A DNA stretch of 42,482 nt from a candidate division WWE3 bacterium. Lineage in GTDB: Bacteria; Patescibacteriota; WWE3; 2-01-FULL-39-13. The notes beneath the pieces were generated by a model. That model did no database searches, was not told where the DNA came from, and saw nothing but the letters and a program-made list of their open reading frames with translations. This document shows positions 24,601 through 32,873 of the stretch, piece by piece. The translations under genes were made by a program, and so were the position numbers. The stretch spans positions 1 to 42,482 of the forward strand of contig JALWZX010000060.1 of NCBI GenBank assembly GCA_027002375.1, given 5' to 3'. Position 1 is the first letter of the stretch; every line of letters starts with the position of its first letter.

Positions 24601-24870
24601 ATGTCAAGATCATTAAAGAAAGGGCCATACCTAAACGAGAAATTAATGAAAAAGGTTTTTAAAGCAAAAGATACAGGTGATAGAACACCGATAAAAACGT
24701 GGGCTAGAGCTTCTACGATTACACCCGACATGGTGGGGCTAACATTTGATGTACATAATGGAAAGAAGCATGTTCCTGTTTATGTTAGTGAATCAATGGT
24801 AGGGCATAAGTTGGGGGAATTCGCACCAACTAGAACTTTTAGAGCGCATGCTAAAAAGAAGGGTAAATAA
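24601..24870 (+). CDS. rpsS: 30S ribosomal protein S19
   Basis: S19 binds 16S rRNA in the 30S head with S13. The 89-aa product has MSRSLKKGPYLNEKLMKKV, IKTWARASTITPDMVGLTFDVHNGKKHVPVYVSESMVGHKLGEFAPTRTF split across the typical fold, and a basic tail. It begins after a 44-nt gap in a CACTT-ATG context without a Shine-Dalgarno sequence. Confidence 0.95.
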   Translation: MSRSLKKGPYLNEKLMKKVFKAKDTGDRTPIKTWARASTITPDMVGLTFDVHNGKKHVPVYVSESMVGHKLGEFAPTRTFRAHAKKKGK

Positions 24871-24880
24871 TTAATATTTT

Positions 24881-25288
24881 ATGAGCAAAAAAAAGGTAAT
24901 TAACGAACAAAATAATATATTAATAAAAAGTACATACAAAAATGCGCATATTTCGCCAAGTAAGGTTAGACTAACTGCGAACGCCGTTCGTAGAAACGAT
25001 GTTAAAAGTGCTATTAACAAGTTAACATTTTATAATAACAAGGCATCTAAAGTGTTAAAGAAGACTTTGCTATCAGCCGTAGCAAATGCTGATCAAAAAG
25101 GATATAAAATTGCTAATCTATATATAAATGATATTAAATTAGGTAAAGGTATGACCTTAAAGAGATTTAGGTATGGTTCACACGGGCATATCCATCCTAT
25201 ACTAAAAAGATGGTCTAATATAACAATTGAATTGGGAGTTTTAAATAATAATATTGTTAAGAAAAACAAGGAGGAAAATAATGAGTAG
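24881..25288 (+). CDS. rplV: 50S ribosomal protein L22
   Basis: L22 spans the 50S and forms the tunnel constriction with L4. The 135-aa product has AHISPSKVRLTANAVR, KVLKKTLLSAVANADQKGY, and the tunnel hairpin region GKGMTLKRFRYGSHGHIHPILKRWSNITIEL. The N-terminus is extended by about 20 polar residues and the C-terminus ends in a K/E/N-rich tail whose DNA carries the AAGGAGG for rpsC. It overlaps rpsC by 8 nt. Confidence 0.93.
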   Translation: MSKKKVINEQNNILIKSTYKNAHISPSKVRLTANAVRRNDVKSAINKLTFYNNKASKVLKKTLLSAVANADQKGYKIANLYINDIKLGKGMTLKRFRYGSHGHIHPILKRWSNITIELGVLNNNIVKKNKEENNE

Positions 25289-25904
25289 AAAGATAGATCC
25301 GAGAGCTTTGAGAGTTGGCGTTACGAAACCATGGTTATCATCATGGTTTGCTGAAGGTAATAGGTACGCTGACAGAGTTGTTGAAGATGAAAAAATAAGA
25401 AAGATTTTAAGAAAAAGGTTAAGAACTGCTGGATTAGATTCCATATTAATTGAAAGATCTATAAAATCTGTTAAAATCATTATTCGTGTTACAAGGCCTG
25501 GTGTAGTTATAGGAAGAAAAGGTGCAGGATTATCACAAATTAGAGAAGAAATAAAGAGAATAACCAAATCTGATATTGATTTGTTGATTGAAGAAGTAAA
25601 GGTTCCGGAGACAAGTGCAAGTGTGGTTGCTGAGACGATTGCAATGCAAATTGAGAAAAGAATTAACCCAAAAAGGGCTATTAATGTTGCGGCTGATAAA
25701 TCAATTGAAGCTGGGGCGACAGGTATAAAGGTAGAGGCTAGCGGTACATTATATGGTCCTAATAGTATGGGAACAATAATTGTAACTACGAGAGGGCCTG
25801 TTCCAACACAAACCCTGAGAGCGGATATCGATTATGCAAAGACTGTTGCGTACACAAGAGGTGGAACAATAGGAATCAAAGTGTGGATTTACAAAAAGAG
25901 TTAA
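25281..25904 (+). CDS. rpsC: 30S ribosomal protein S3
   Basis: S3 lies at the mRNA entry channel. The 207-aa product begins MSRKIDPRALRVGVTKPW, has the KH domain RPGVVIGRKGAGLSQIREEI and the C-terminal GAEGIKV-like block as GATGIKVEASGTLYGPN, then TLRADIDYAKTVAYTRGGTIGIKVWIYK. I chose ATG 25281 because AAGGAGG lies at 25268-25274; a longer TTG frame from 25254 would place the signal inside the gene. Confidence 0.96.
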   Translation: MSRKIDPRALRVGVTKPWLSSWFAEGNRYADRVVEDEKIRKILRKRLRTAGLDSILIERSIKSVKIIIRVTRPGVVIGRKGAGLSQIREEIKRITKSDIDLLIEEVKVPETSASVVAETIAMQIEKRINPKRAINVAADKSIEAGATGIKVEASGTLYGPNSMGTIIVTTRGPVPTQTLRADIDYAKTVAYTRGGTIGIKVWIYKKS

Positions 25905-25924
25905 TTAAGTTTATCAATTAAATT

Positions 25925-26341
25925 ATGTTAATGCCTAAAAAGACAAAATACAGAAAGCAGATGAGAGGTAAGAATCGCGGTATTAGTACACGTGGGTATG
26001 AGCTTAATTTCGGTGAATTCGGTCTTAAAGCCGTTGATAGCGGGTATTTAACATCAAGACAAATCGAGGCTGCTAGAAGAGCTATAACTGGAACAACTAA
26101 GAGAGGTGGAAAAGTTTACATTAGAGTATTTCCAGATAGACCTGTTACCAAAAAGCCTTTAGAAGTTAGAATGGGTAAAGGTAAAGGTGCTGTTGATCAA
26201 TATACAGCTAGAGTGAAACGGGGAAAAATGTTATTTGAGTTAGCTGGTGTAGAGATGAATGTTGCAAAAGAAGCATTTAGAATAGCAGCTGCTAAGTTAC
26301 CAATGAAAACCGTATTTATTAATGGTGAGGAGCAATTATGA
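25925..26341 (+). CDS. rplP: 50S ribosomal protein L16
   Basis: L16 organises the A-site region of the 50S. The 138-aa product starts MLMPKKTKYRKQMRGKNRG, the same MLMP start seen in other bacteria, then GYLTSRQIEAARRAITGTTKRGGKVYIRVFPDRPVTKKP split over the usual core, and KPLEVRMGKGKGAVD. The context is TTAAATT-ATG without a Shine-Dalgarno sequence. It overlaps rpmC by 4 nt. Confidence 0.95.
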   Translation: MLMPKKTKYRKQMRGKNRGISTRGYELNFGEFGLKAVDSGYLTSRQIEAARRAITGTTKRGGKVYIRVFPDRPVTKKPLEVRMGKGKGAVDQYTARVKRGKMLFELAGVEMNVAKEAFRIAAAKLPMKTVFINGEEQL

Positions 26342-26538
26342 CAATAGCAGAATTAAGAAAACAAGATATAAAAGAATTAAATAACATGCTAAAGGATAAA
26401 AACAAAGAAATTTTAGCTAAAAGAATTGATATAAAAATTGGAAAAGAAAAAAATACATCTGTGATAAAATTTTTGAAAAAAGAAATTGCGCAAATTAATA
26501 CAGTTATTCGTGAAAAGGAGGTTCTAAATGAGCAGTAA
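26338..26538 (+). CDS. rpmC: 50S ribosomal protein L29
   Basis: L29 is a small helical protein at the tunnel exit next to L23. The 66-aa product begins TIAELRKQDIKELNNMLKDKNKEIL and continues as a second charged helix ending near INTVIREKE. The position between rplP and rpsQ and the size match; the sequence itself is weakly conserved. GGTGAGGAG precedes the ATG, which overlaps the rplP stop, and its 3' end supplies the AAGGAGG for rpsQ. Confidence 0.9.
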   Translation: MTIAELRKQDIKELNNMLKDKNKEILAKRIDIKIGKEKNTSVIKFLKKEIAQINTVIREKEVLNEQ

Positions 26539-26764
26539 AATACTAAAGGGAAAAGTTGTATCTGTAAAAATGCAGAAAACTTGCGTTGTAGAAGTGGGTA
26601 CAGCAAAGAAACATAAAAGATATAATAAGCGTTATGTTTTGCATAAGAAATATAAAGCCCACAATGACAGTTTTGATTTAAAAGTTGGCGATTTAGTTTC
26701 GATAAAAGAGGTAGCACCTATTAGTAAAGATAAACATTTTATTGTAGTTAGTAAAGAATCTTAA
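26528..26764 (+). CDS. rpsQ: 30S ribosomal protein S17
   Basis: S17 is a primary-binding OB-fold 30S protein. The 78-aa product reads LKGKVVSVKMQKTCVVEV, HKRYNKRYVLHKKYKAHND and VGDLVSIKEVAPISKDKHFIVV, the usual three blocks. AAAAGGAGG lies just before the ATG and the gene overlaps rpmC by 11 nt. Confidence 0.95.
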   Translation: MSSKILKGKVVSVKMQKTCVVEVGTAKKHKRYNKRYVLHKKYKAHNDSFDLKVGDLVSIKEVAPISKDKHFIVVSKES

Positions 26765-26786
26765 TTAGTATAAATTTTGTTATATT

Positions 26787-27158
26787 ATGATACAAAAACA
26801 ATCAGTTCTAAAATGTGCAGACAACTCAGGGGCAAAAAAACTAAATGTTATTGGAATTCCTGGGTATTCAAAAAAGCGATTCGCTAAAATTGGAGACGTT
26901 ATTACATGTTCTGTACGAGGATCAACTGGGATTGGAACAAATGTAAAAGATCATGAAGTTGTAACTGCAGTAATTGTTAGAACTAGAAAAGAAATAAGAC
27001 GTAAAGATGGTTCGTATATAAGATTCGATGATAATGCAGCGGTAGTAGTAGATAAAAACAAGGCACCCAGGGCTACTAGAATTTTTGGTCCGGTAGCTAG
27101 AGAGCTTAGAGACAATGGTTTTAATAAAATTGTCTCTCTAGCACCTGAAGTTTGGTAA
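26787..27158 (+). CDS. rplN: 50S ribosomal protein L14
   Basis: L14 forms an intersubunit bridge with 16S rRNA. The 123-aa product starts MIQKQSVLKCADNSGAKKL, has VKDHEVVTAVIVRTRKEIRRKDGSYIRFDDNAAVV and ends in IFGPVARELRDNGFNKIVSLAPEVW. Length and motifs are standard. Context TATATT-ATG without a Shine-Dalgarno sequence. Confidence 0.96.
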   Translation: MIQKQSVLKCADNSGAKKLNVIGIPGYSKKRFAKIGDVITCSVRGSTGIGTNVKDHEVVTAVIVRTRKEIRRKDGSYIRFDDNAAVVVDKNKAPRATRIFGPVARELRDNGFNKIVSLAPEVW

Positions 27159-27199
27159 GTATATTATATTGAATTGACGATTGATTGTTTCACGTCAGA

Positions 27200-27240
27200 A
27201 CAATTTATCTAATTGGCATATGCGTTTAGATATAAATTGT
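27200..27240 (+). promoter_or_regulatory. Stem-loop in the rplN-rplX gap
   Basis: ACAATTTA-TCTAA (27200-27212) pairs with TTAGA-(TA)-TAAATTGT (27226-27240), 13 bp with a 2-nt bulge, ending 12 nt before the rplX ATG. The gap is about 94 nt, unusually long inside this cluster. No T-run follows. Possibly a translational control element for rplX-rplE. Confidence 0.45.
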
Positions 27241-27252
27241 AAAAATGTAATT

Positions 27253-27558
27253 ATGAAAATTAGAAAAAATGATAAAGTAACAGTATTATCGGGCAAATAT
27301 AAGGGTAAAAGTGGAACTGTTGAAAGGGTATATATACAAGAAGATAAGGTGTTGGTTGAGGGTGTGAATGTTGTAACTAAACACATGAAACCTACGGTTA
27401 AGTCTTCTGGTGGAATTATGAGGGTAAATAGACCTATCAACATTTCTAATGTTATGTTAATATGTCCGAAGTGTAATAAACCTACTAGAGTTAGTTATAA
27501 GGTAGAAAACGGTAAAAAATACCGTGTTTGTAAAAAATGTAATGAAGTTATTGATTAA
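27253..27558 (+). CDS. rplX: 50S ribosomal protein L24
   Basis: L24 initiates 50S assembly. The 101-aa product reads MKIRKNDKVTVLSGKYKGKS, GTVERVYIQEDKVLVEGVN and ends in a four-Cys zinc-ribbon-like segment (CPKC ... CKKC). Some bacterial L24 proteins carry this ribbon. I start at ATG 27253; an upstream TTG-started extension to 27181 runs through the stem-loop and is not L24-like. Confidence 0.95.
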   Translation: MKIRKNDKVTVLSGKYKGKSGTVERVYIQEDKVLVEGVNVVTKHMKPTVKSSGGIMRVNRPINISNVMLICPKCNKPTRVSYKVENGKKYRVCKKCNEVID

Positions 27559-27560
27559 TA

Positions 27561-28130
27561 ATGACGCTAAAAGAAGAATATCAAAAAACAATTTTAGAGA
27601 ACTTAAAAAAAGAATTAGAGTTAAACTCGATATTCGCTGTTCCTAAAATTGAGAAGATTGTAATTAACATGGGAATTGGCAGAAACAGAGATAATAAACA
27701 GTTTGTCGAAGAAGCTATAAATGAAGTGACTATGATATCTGGCCAAAAACCTGCTTTAAGAAAAGCAAAGGTTTCAATTTCTAATTTTAAGCTTCGACAG
27801 GGTCAGCTAGCTGGAATATCGGCTACATTGCGTGGAGATAGAATGTGGGATTTTTATGAAAAACTTGTTAAAATAGTTTTTCCTAGAATGAAAGATTTTA
27901 GGGGAATTTCACCTAAATCTTTTGATGGTGCTGGAAATTATAATATCGGTTTTAGTGAACAAATTATATTTCCTGAGATCGATGCAAATAAAGTTATTTA
28001 TAATAAGCCTTTGCAGGTTACGATTAGTACAACTGCAAAAAACGACGAGGATGCGTATAAATTGCTAAAAGCTTTATATATGCCGTTTCGCGAAGAAAAA
28101 AATAGATTATGCCAAAGAAATCACAAATAG
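27561..28130 (+). CDS. rplE: 50S ribosomal protein L5
   Basis: L5 binds 5S rRNA. The 189-aa product contains VPKIEKIVINMGIG, AINEVTMISGQKPALRKAK, FKLRQGQLAGISATLRGDRMW, and FPRMKDFRGISPKSFDGAGNYNIGFSEQIIFPEI in the expected order. It begins 2 nt after rplX and overlaps the start of rpsN by 22 nt, an unusually deep overlap; the distal EEKNRLCQRNHK tail is encoded in the overlap. Confidence 0.95.
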   Translation: MTLKEEYQKTILENLKKELELNSIFAVPKIEKIVINMGIGRNRDNKQFVEEAINEVTMISGQKPALRKAKVSISNFKLRQGQLAGISATLRGDRMWDFYEKLVKIVFPRMKDFRGISPKSFDGAGNYNIGFSEQIIFPEIDANKVIYNKPLQVTISTTAKNDEDAYKLLKALYMPFREEKNRLCQRNHK

Positions 28131-28294
28131 AAAAATGGAAGAAACCTAAAAAATTTAAAGTTAAAGAATATAACAGATGTGAAAGATGCGGAAGATCACA
28201 TGGATACATGAGAAAGTTTAAATTGTGTAGAATTTGTTTTAGAGAACTCGCACATGAGGGAGTACTTCCTGGTGTACGAAAAGCAAGCTGGTAA
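28109..28294 (+). CDS. rpsN: 30S ribosomal protein S14, zinc-binding (type Z)
   Basis: S14 is a 30S head protein. The 61-aa form is the short zinc type, with CxxC pairs in NRCERCGRSHGYMRKFKLCRICF split as C-E-R-C and C-R-I-C, and the terminal HEGVLPGVRKASW. The start lies within rplE in a TAGATT-ATG context. Confidence 0.95.
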   Translation: MPKKSQIEKWKKPKKFKVKEYNRCERCGRSHGYMRKFKLCRICFRELAHEGVLPGVRKASW

Positions 28295-28295
28295 T

Positions 28296-28697
28296 ATGAT
28301 GACAGATACTATATCAGATATGTTAACAAGAATTAGAAATGCTCAAAGTAGATCTAGCCTATCTGTTGAAATGCCATATTCGAGAAAACTTGAGAGTATA
28401 GCAAAGGTATTGAAAAATGAGGGTTATATAGAAGGTTATAAGGTTTTTAAATTCGATGGTAAAGTGTATAAAGGTTTAAATATAAGTTTGAAGTATGATT
28501 CTGAAGGAAACCCTGTAATTTCCCATATATCAAGAGTGTCTAAGCCAAGTTTGAGAGTATATAAAAAATATGGTGAAATAGGATCTGTTCTGACTGGTCG
28601 TGGAATATACATAATATCTACGTCTAGAGGGGTGATGTCTAGTAATGAGGCAAAGAAAAAAAGATTAGGTGGAGAGATAATTTGTAAGGTTTATTAA
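28296..28697 (+). CDS. rpsH: 30S ribosomal protein S8
   Basis: S8 binds the central domain of 16S rRNA and often represses the spc operon. The 133-aa product reads MMTDTISDMLTRIRNAQSR, ...VSKPSLRVYKKYGEIGSVLTGRG and the C-terminal STSRGVMSSNEAKKKRLGGE, all standard. The start follows the rpsN stop by 1 nt; ATG 28299 is equally possible. A longer frame from 28254 overlaps rpsN and adds non-S8 sequence. Confidence 0.95.
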   Translation: MMTDTISDMLTRIRNAQSRSSLSVEMPYSRKLESIAKVLKNEGYIEGYKVFKFDGKVYKGLNISLKYDSEGNPVISHISRVSKPSLRVYKKYGEIGSVLTGRGIYIISTSRGVMSSNEAKKKRLGGEIICKVY

Positions 28698-28715
28698 AAT
28701 TAAAATAATAATATT

Positions 28716-29264
28716 ATGAGTAAATTAGGAAAAACTCCAGTTGATATTCCAAACGGAGTCGAAGTAAAAATTGAAGACGATTTTGTAAAAATCAAAGGGC
28801 CAAAGGGGGAATTGTCTGTAGATAGAGTTACCGGTGTCGATATTGATTTAAAAGATAATCAAGTTGTGTTTTCTGTTAAAGATGAAAACGCCGAAAACGC
28901 AAAGGCTTATTGGGGTTTGATGCGGTCTCTTGTACAAAATTGTATCGTTGGTGTTACAGAGGGGTTCTCAAAAGAGTTGGAACTAGTAGGAATCGGTTAC
29001 AGAGTAGAAAAAGTAGACGAAAATTTGAAGCTATTTGTAGGTTATTCGCATGATGTTATTGTTAAGGCACCAGATGGTATTACTTTTGATGTTGAGGGTA
29101 ATACAAAAATAAAAGTATCTGGTATTGATAAACAAAAGGTTGGTCAAACATCGGCAGAGATAAGGGCCATTCGAAAACCTGAGCCATATAAGGGTAAAGG
29201 AATAAGGTATGTTGATGAGATTGTAAGAAGAAAACAAGGAAAAGCTGCAAAATCAGCTGCGTAA
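28716..29264 (+). CDS. rplF: 50S ribosomal protein L6
   Basis: L6 sits near the GTPase-associated region. The 182-aa product has MSKLGKTPVDIPNGVEVKI, IKGPKGELSVDR, NCIVGVTEGFSKELELVGIGYR, GYSHDVIVKAPDGI and the terminal IRAIRKPEPYKGKGIRYVDE block. Two L6 repeats are visible. Context ATAATATT-ATG without a Shine-Dalgarno sequence. Confidence 0.96.
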   Translation: MSKLGKTPVDIPNGVEVKIEDDFVKIKGPKGELSVDRVTGVDIDLKDNQVVFSVKDENAENAKAYWGLMRSLVQNCIVGVTEGFSKELELVGIGYRVEKVDENLKLFVGYSHDVIVKAPDGITFDVEGNTKIKVSGIDKQKVGQTSAEIRAIRKPEPYKGKGIRYVDEIVRRKQGKAAKSAA

Positions 29265-29280
29265 AATAATTATTGAAATT

Positions 29281-29637
29281 ATGGTTAAACTGTATAAAAC
29301 AAAAAGAGAACGAAGAAAAGCAAAAATTCGAAATAAGATTCGTGGTACTGTAGATAGACCTAGGTTTAACATTTTTAGATCGAATAAATACATCTATGTT
29401 CAAGCTATAGACGATGTTAATGGAATAACATTAGCAAGTTTTTCCTCGTTGGAGTTCGATAAAAAAGATTTGGGTAAGACCAAAACGGAACAGTCAAAGC
29501 TTGTTGGTGAGGAATTTGCAAAAAGATTAAAGAAGAAAAAAATAGAAAAAGGGGTTTTTGACAGATCGTCATATATGTATCATGGTAGAGTAAAGGCTGT
29601 AGCCGAAGGTATAAGAAGTGGTGGTATAGAGATTTAG
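29281..29637 (+). CDS. rplR: 50S ribosomal protein L18
   Basis: L18 carries 5S rRNA to the 50S. The 118-aa product has a basic N-terminus (TKRERRKAKIRNKIRGTVDRPR), FNIFRSNKYIYVQAIDDVNG, and ends with FDRSSYMYHGRVKAVAEGIRSGG. Standard length and order between rplF and rpsE. Confidence 0.95.
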   Translation: MVKLYKTKRERRKAKIRNKIRGTVDRPRFNIFRSNKYIYVQAIDDVNGITLASFSSLEFDKKDLGKTKTEQSKLVGEEFAKRLKKKKIEKGVFDRSSYMYHGRVKAVAEGIRSGGIEI

Positions 29638-29661
29638 CAAGTTTAATATAGTTAAAATAAC

Positions 29662-30165
29662 ATGCAGGTAACAAAAGAAAATAAAACAAAAAGAGAAGAG
29701 AAAAGAAGTGATGATGATTTTAATAAGAGTGAGGAGAAATCTGTTGAAGAAAGATTGTTAAAAGTGAGAAGAGTTTCAACTAAAAGAGCAGGTGGATCGT
29801 CGTTTCATTTTTCGGTATTAGCTGTTGCTGGTGATCGTAACGGCAATGTTGGTGTTGCAATAGCGAAGTCAAAAGAAAATACACTTGCTATACAAAAGGC
29901 AAAAGATAGAGCAAAAAAGGCAATGTTTAATGTTCCGATAACAGAAGATGGTAGTATTCCACATGAGGTTTATATTAAAGACGGGCCGTCAATATTGTAT
30001 CTTAAACCAGCCCCTCAAGGTGCAGGTATTATCGCTGGTGGAAGTATAAGGCATATCTTAGAACTAGCGGGTTACAAGAACGTATCCGCTAAAATAATTG
30101 GAACAAATAATCAAATTAATAATTCATATACATTAGCGAAGGCATTAAAAAGTTTAAGAAAATAA
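29662..30165 (+). CDS. rpsE: 30S ribosomal protein S5
   Basis: S5 lies at the mRNA entry and affects decoding accuracy. The 167-aa product has a charged N-terminal extension of about 25 residues, then ERLLKVRRVSTKRAGGSSFHF, GNVGVAIAKSKENTLAIQKA and the APQGAGIIAGGSIRHILELAGYKN block split over the usual core. It is followed directly by rplO; the rpmD (L30) gene normally found between them is absent. Confidence 0.96.
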   Translation: MQVTKENKTKREEKRSDDDFNKSEEKSVEERLLKVRRVSTKRAGGSSFHFSVLAVAGDRNGNVGVAIAKSKENTLAIQKAKDRAKKAMFNVPITEDGSIPHEVYIKDGPSILYLKPAPQGAGIIAGGSIRHILELAGYKNVSAKIIGTNNQINNSYTLAKALKSLRK

Positions 30166-30169
30166 TATT

Positions 30170-30622
30170 ATGAGTAATTTATTATCAAAACTAACAAAAA
30201 AAGATGGTGCTATAAAAAAATCTAGAAGAGTTGGCAGAGGATATGGTTCAACTGCGGGTGGGCATACTGCAACTAGAGGAATGAAGGGTCAAAAATCAAG
30301 ATCTGGTGGTAAGACACGTGTATGGTTTGAGGGGGGGCAAACACCTTTGGTAAGAAGACTGCCATATAGAAAAGGTTTTAGAAATCACAACAAAAAAGAT
30401 GTCGTATCCATTAGCTTTTATGATTTGAGTGATGTAATAGAGAAAAATGATAAGATTACCCCTGAGATGTTAATGGACCTAGGTATTATAGAAGCTGGTC
30501 TATACTCAGATTTTAAGATATTATCTAATGGTAAGATAACAAAAAAAGTAACATTTGAAGGTTTCAAATATTCTGCAAAAGCAAAAGAGAAGATTGAAAA
30601 GGTTGGTGGCGTTGCAAATTGA
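30170..30622 (+). CDS. rplO: 50S ribosomal protein L15
   Basis: L15 is a late 50S assembly protein. The 150-aa product has RRVGRGYGSTAGGHTATRGMKGQKSRSGG split into the usual glycine-rich N-terminal arm, RVWFEGGQTPLVRRLPYRKGF and a C-terminal globular part ending KAKEKIEKVGG. It starts 4 nt after rpsE in an AATATT-ATG context. Confidence 0.95.
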   Translation: MSNLLSKLTKKDGAIKKSRRVGRGYGSTAGGHTATRGMKGQKSRSGGKTRVWFEGGQTPLVRRLPYRKGFRNHNKKDVVSISFYDLSDVIEKNDKITPEMLMDLGIIEAGLYSDFKILSNGKITKKVTFEGFKYSAKAKEKIEKVGGVAN

Positions 30623-30649
30623 ATCTAACGCTTTTGTGATCGTTTTGAA

Positions 30650-30655
30650 TATAAT
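30650..30655 (+). promoter_or_regulatory. Candidate internal promoter for secY
   Basis: TATAAT at 30650-30655 lies 8 nt before the secY ATG, predicting a start close to the codon. No good -35. It would let secY and downstream genes be expressed apart from the ribosomal genes. Confidence 0.4.
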
Positions 30656-30663
30656 TAACAAAC

Positions 30664-31959
30664 ATGATTGACGTAATAAAAAAATCTTTTCATATCCCTG
30701 AAGTAAGAAAAAAAATTCTTATAACGTTTGCTGTATTGGCATTATACAGATTTTTAATTCATGTACCTGTTCCTAATGTAGATCTAAACGCTATAAAAAC
30801 CATCTTTGATCAAAGTCAGTTTTTTAACGTGGTTAACTTATTCTCTGGTGGTGGTTTATCTCAAGTTTCTATAATTTCACTTGGTGTTGGTCCATATATA
30901 ACAGCATCTATTATAATGCAACTTGTAACAATGGTTATTCCGCAGTTAGAAGAATTATCAAAAGAGGGTCAATACGGAAGAGAAAAGATAAATCAATATA
31001 CACAGTTTTTAACATTACCACTAGCTATAATTCAATCCTATGGTTTATATTTCATTTTTTCAAAACAAAGTGTTGGCAATTTATCTATAATGGGAAACAT
31101 GACTTCTTTAGATATAATAATGATGGTTATTATAATGACAGGTGGTGCTTTTTTATTAATGTGGATAGCAAGTCTAATAACTGATTACGGTGTTGGAAAT
31201 GGTGTTTCAATAATTATTTTTGCAGGAATTTTAGCCAGAATTCCATCTAGTATGGGTAAGATTTCAATTGTTGGTGCAGACGCAACGCAGATGTTTAATT
31301 TGCTTATATTTATAGGCATAGCATTGGTTGTTATTGCTGGTGTTGTTTATGTTAATGAAGCCTACAGAAAAATTGATATACAATATTCTACACGTGTTAC
31401 TGGCTCTAAAACTCTTGGTGGAGGGTCTAGTTATATACCTGTTAAAATAAATCAAGCTGGTGTAATACCTATTATATTCGCTGTTTCGATCGTTCTATTA
31501 CCAAGCTTTTTTGCAGGTTACTTGCAACAGGTTAATTCTGAACAGTTACAAAACATCGGTTTATGGATATCAATGAATTTTACACCTGGAAAGCCATTTT
31601 ATACTGCATTATACTTTTTCTTGGTATTTATATTTACATATTTCTATACAGCTGTTACATTTAATCCAGAAAAGATTGCTGATGACGTTAGAAGGTCTGG
31701 TGGTTTTATACCTGGAGTACGCCCAGGAAAAGCAACGGAAAATTATCTTAGCTATATAATTACAAGACTAACATTCGCTGGAGGTATTTTCTTAGGTGCG
31801 ATTGCGGTTTTACCATTGATTGTACAAAATTTTACAGGAATAACTTCTTTAGCTATAGGTGGTACAGGTTTACTAATTGTAGTGTCAGTAGTTTTAGAAA
31901 CAGTTAAACAAATTGAAGCGCAAGTTATTACGCGTGAATATGAAACATTCACACGATAA
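30664..31959 (+). CDS. secY: Protein translocase subunit SecY
   Basis: SecY is the pore of the Sec translocon. The 431-aa polytopic protein has the N-terminal IPEVRKKILITFAVLALYRF, the plug-region FSGGGLSQVSIISLGVGPYI, ITDYGVGNGVSIIIFAGI, YIPVKINQAGVIPIIFA and the cytoplasmic loop GGFIPGVRPGKATENYL, then IEAQVITREYETF near the end. Ten membrane segments fit. It works with the SecD-SecF pair encoded at the start of the window. Confidence 0.97.
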   Translation: MIDVIKKSFHIPEVRKKILITFAVLALYRFLIHVPVPNVDLNAIKTIFDQSQFFNVVNLFSGGGLSQVSIISLGVGPYITASIIMQLVTMVIPQLEELSKEGQYGREKINQYTQFLTLPLAIIQSYGLYFIFSKQSVGNLSIMGNMTSLDIIMMVIIMTGGAFLLMWIASLITDYGVGNGVSIIIFAGILARIPSSMGKISIVGADATQMFNLLIFIGIALVVIAGVVYVNEAYRKIDIQYSTRVTGSKTLGGGSSYIPVKINQAGVIPIIFAVSIVLLPSFFAGYLQQVNSEQLQNIGLWISMNFTPGKPFYTALYFFLVFIFTYFYTAVTFNPEKIADDVRRSGGFIPGVRPGKATENYLSYIITRLTFAGGIFLGAIAVLPLIVQNFTGITSLAIGGTGLLIVVSVVLETVKQIEAQVITREYETFTR

Positions 31960-31977
31960 TTACTGTGCTTAAAAATT

Positions 31978-32253
31978 ATGATAGATAAATTAGGACAAAT
32001 GAAAGATCTTTACGCCTTAAAGAAGCAGGCAGACGCGTTAAAAAAAGAAATGGAAAAGATTCAGGTAGAGGTTTATGAGGGAGATTATAGAATTATAATG
32101 TTAGGTGATCAAACTGTGGTTGCTGTTTACAAAGATGACGTTGAAATGCCAGGGTTGAAAAAACTATATAATAAAGCATTAAAGGAATCACAGAAAAAGG
32201 TTGCAAAACAGATGCGTGGAAAGATGGGTGATATGGGTTTGCCAGGATTTTAA
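31978..32253 (+). CDS. Short YbaB/EbfC-like protein
   Basis: The 91-aa product starts MIDKLGQMKDLYALKKQADALKK (a helical, Gln/Lys-rich arm), continues with a central strand region EVYEGDYRIIMLGDQTVVAVY, then a second helix KKLYNKALKESQKKVAKQM and a GDMGLPGF tail. This helix-sheet-helix order and the GLPGF end resemble YbaB/EbfC nucleoid-associated proteins, which bind DNA as dimers. The similarity is by pattern only. It lies between secY and adk in the same direction. Confidence 0.6.
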   Translation: MIDKLGQMKDLYALKKQADALKKEMEKIQVEVYEGDYRIIMLGDQTVVAVYKDDVEMPGLKKLYNKALKESQKKVAKQMRGKMGDMGLPGF

Positions 32254-32270
32254 TTAATAAATAACAAAAC

Positions 32271-32873
32271 ATGTCACGTGAAATAATATTGGTTCTAGGT
32301 CCCCAAGGTTCGGGTAAATCTACGCAGGCTAAATTGCTCGCAGATTATTTAGACTATCAGTTTCTTTCAACTGGTCAAATGATACGAGAAGCCAGTCAAA
32401 AACATAACGATCTTGCTGAAAATCTTAATCGTTATCAGTTACTTGGCAAACTTGTTCCCGATGAAATCGTAGAAAAGATGCTTTTTGACAGAATAACCGA
32501 GTCTGATAGTTTAGGATTTGTAATTGACGGATTTCCAAGAGATAAAAAACAACTAGAAGATTTTTTGAATTTTATAGAAGATAACGGATATGATTTTAAT
32601 CACGCCTTTTACTTAGATGTGTCTTTAAGGGAGTGTTTAAACAGGCTTAGATTAAGACGCGAGATAGAGAATAGACCAGACGAAACAGATGGTGCGATTA
32701 AAACAAGACTTAATGTGTATTTTTCAAATACAGAACCATTATTAAGCAAATATGATAGATTGGGTGTTTTAGAAAAAGTAAATGGTGAGAAATCTATTCA
32801 AGAAATACAAGACAATATACAAGATATAATAAATAATTATTTAGAAAAATCTAGATTTTATGGGAATAACTAA
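32271..32873 (+). CDS. adk: Adenylate kinase
   Basis: Adk interconverts ATP, ADP and AMP. The 200-aa product has the P-loop GPQGSGKST near residues 10-18, the AMP-site STGQMIREA, VIDGFPRDKKQLEDF, and RLRLRREIENRPDETDGAIKTRL. The LID is the short form without the zinc-binding insertion. Position between secY and map is classic. It overlaps map by 14 nt. Confidence 0.95.
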   Translation: MSREIILVLGPQGSGKSTQAKLLADYLDYQFLSTGQMIREASQKHNDLAENLNRYQLLGKLVPDEIVEKMLFDRITESDSLGFVIDGFPRDKKQLEDFLNFIEDNGYDFNHAFYLDVSLRECLNRLRLRREIENRPDETDGAIKTRLNVYFSNTEPLLSKYDRLGVLEKVNGEKSIQEIQDNIQDIINNYLEKSRFYGNN

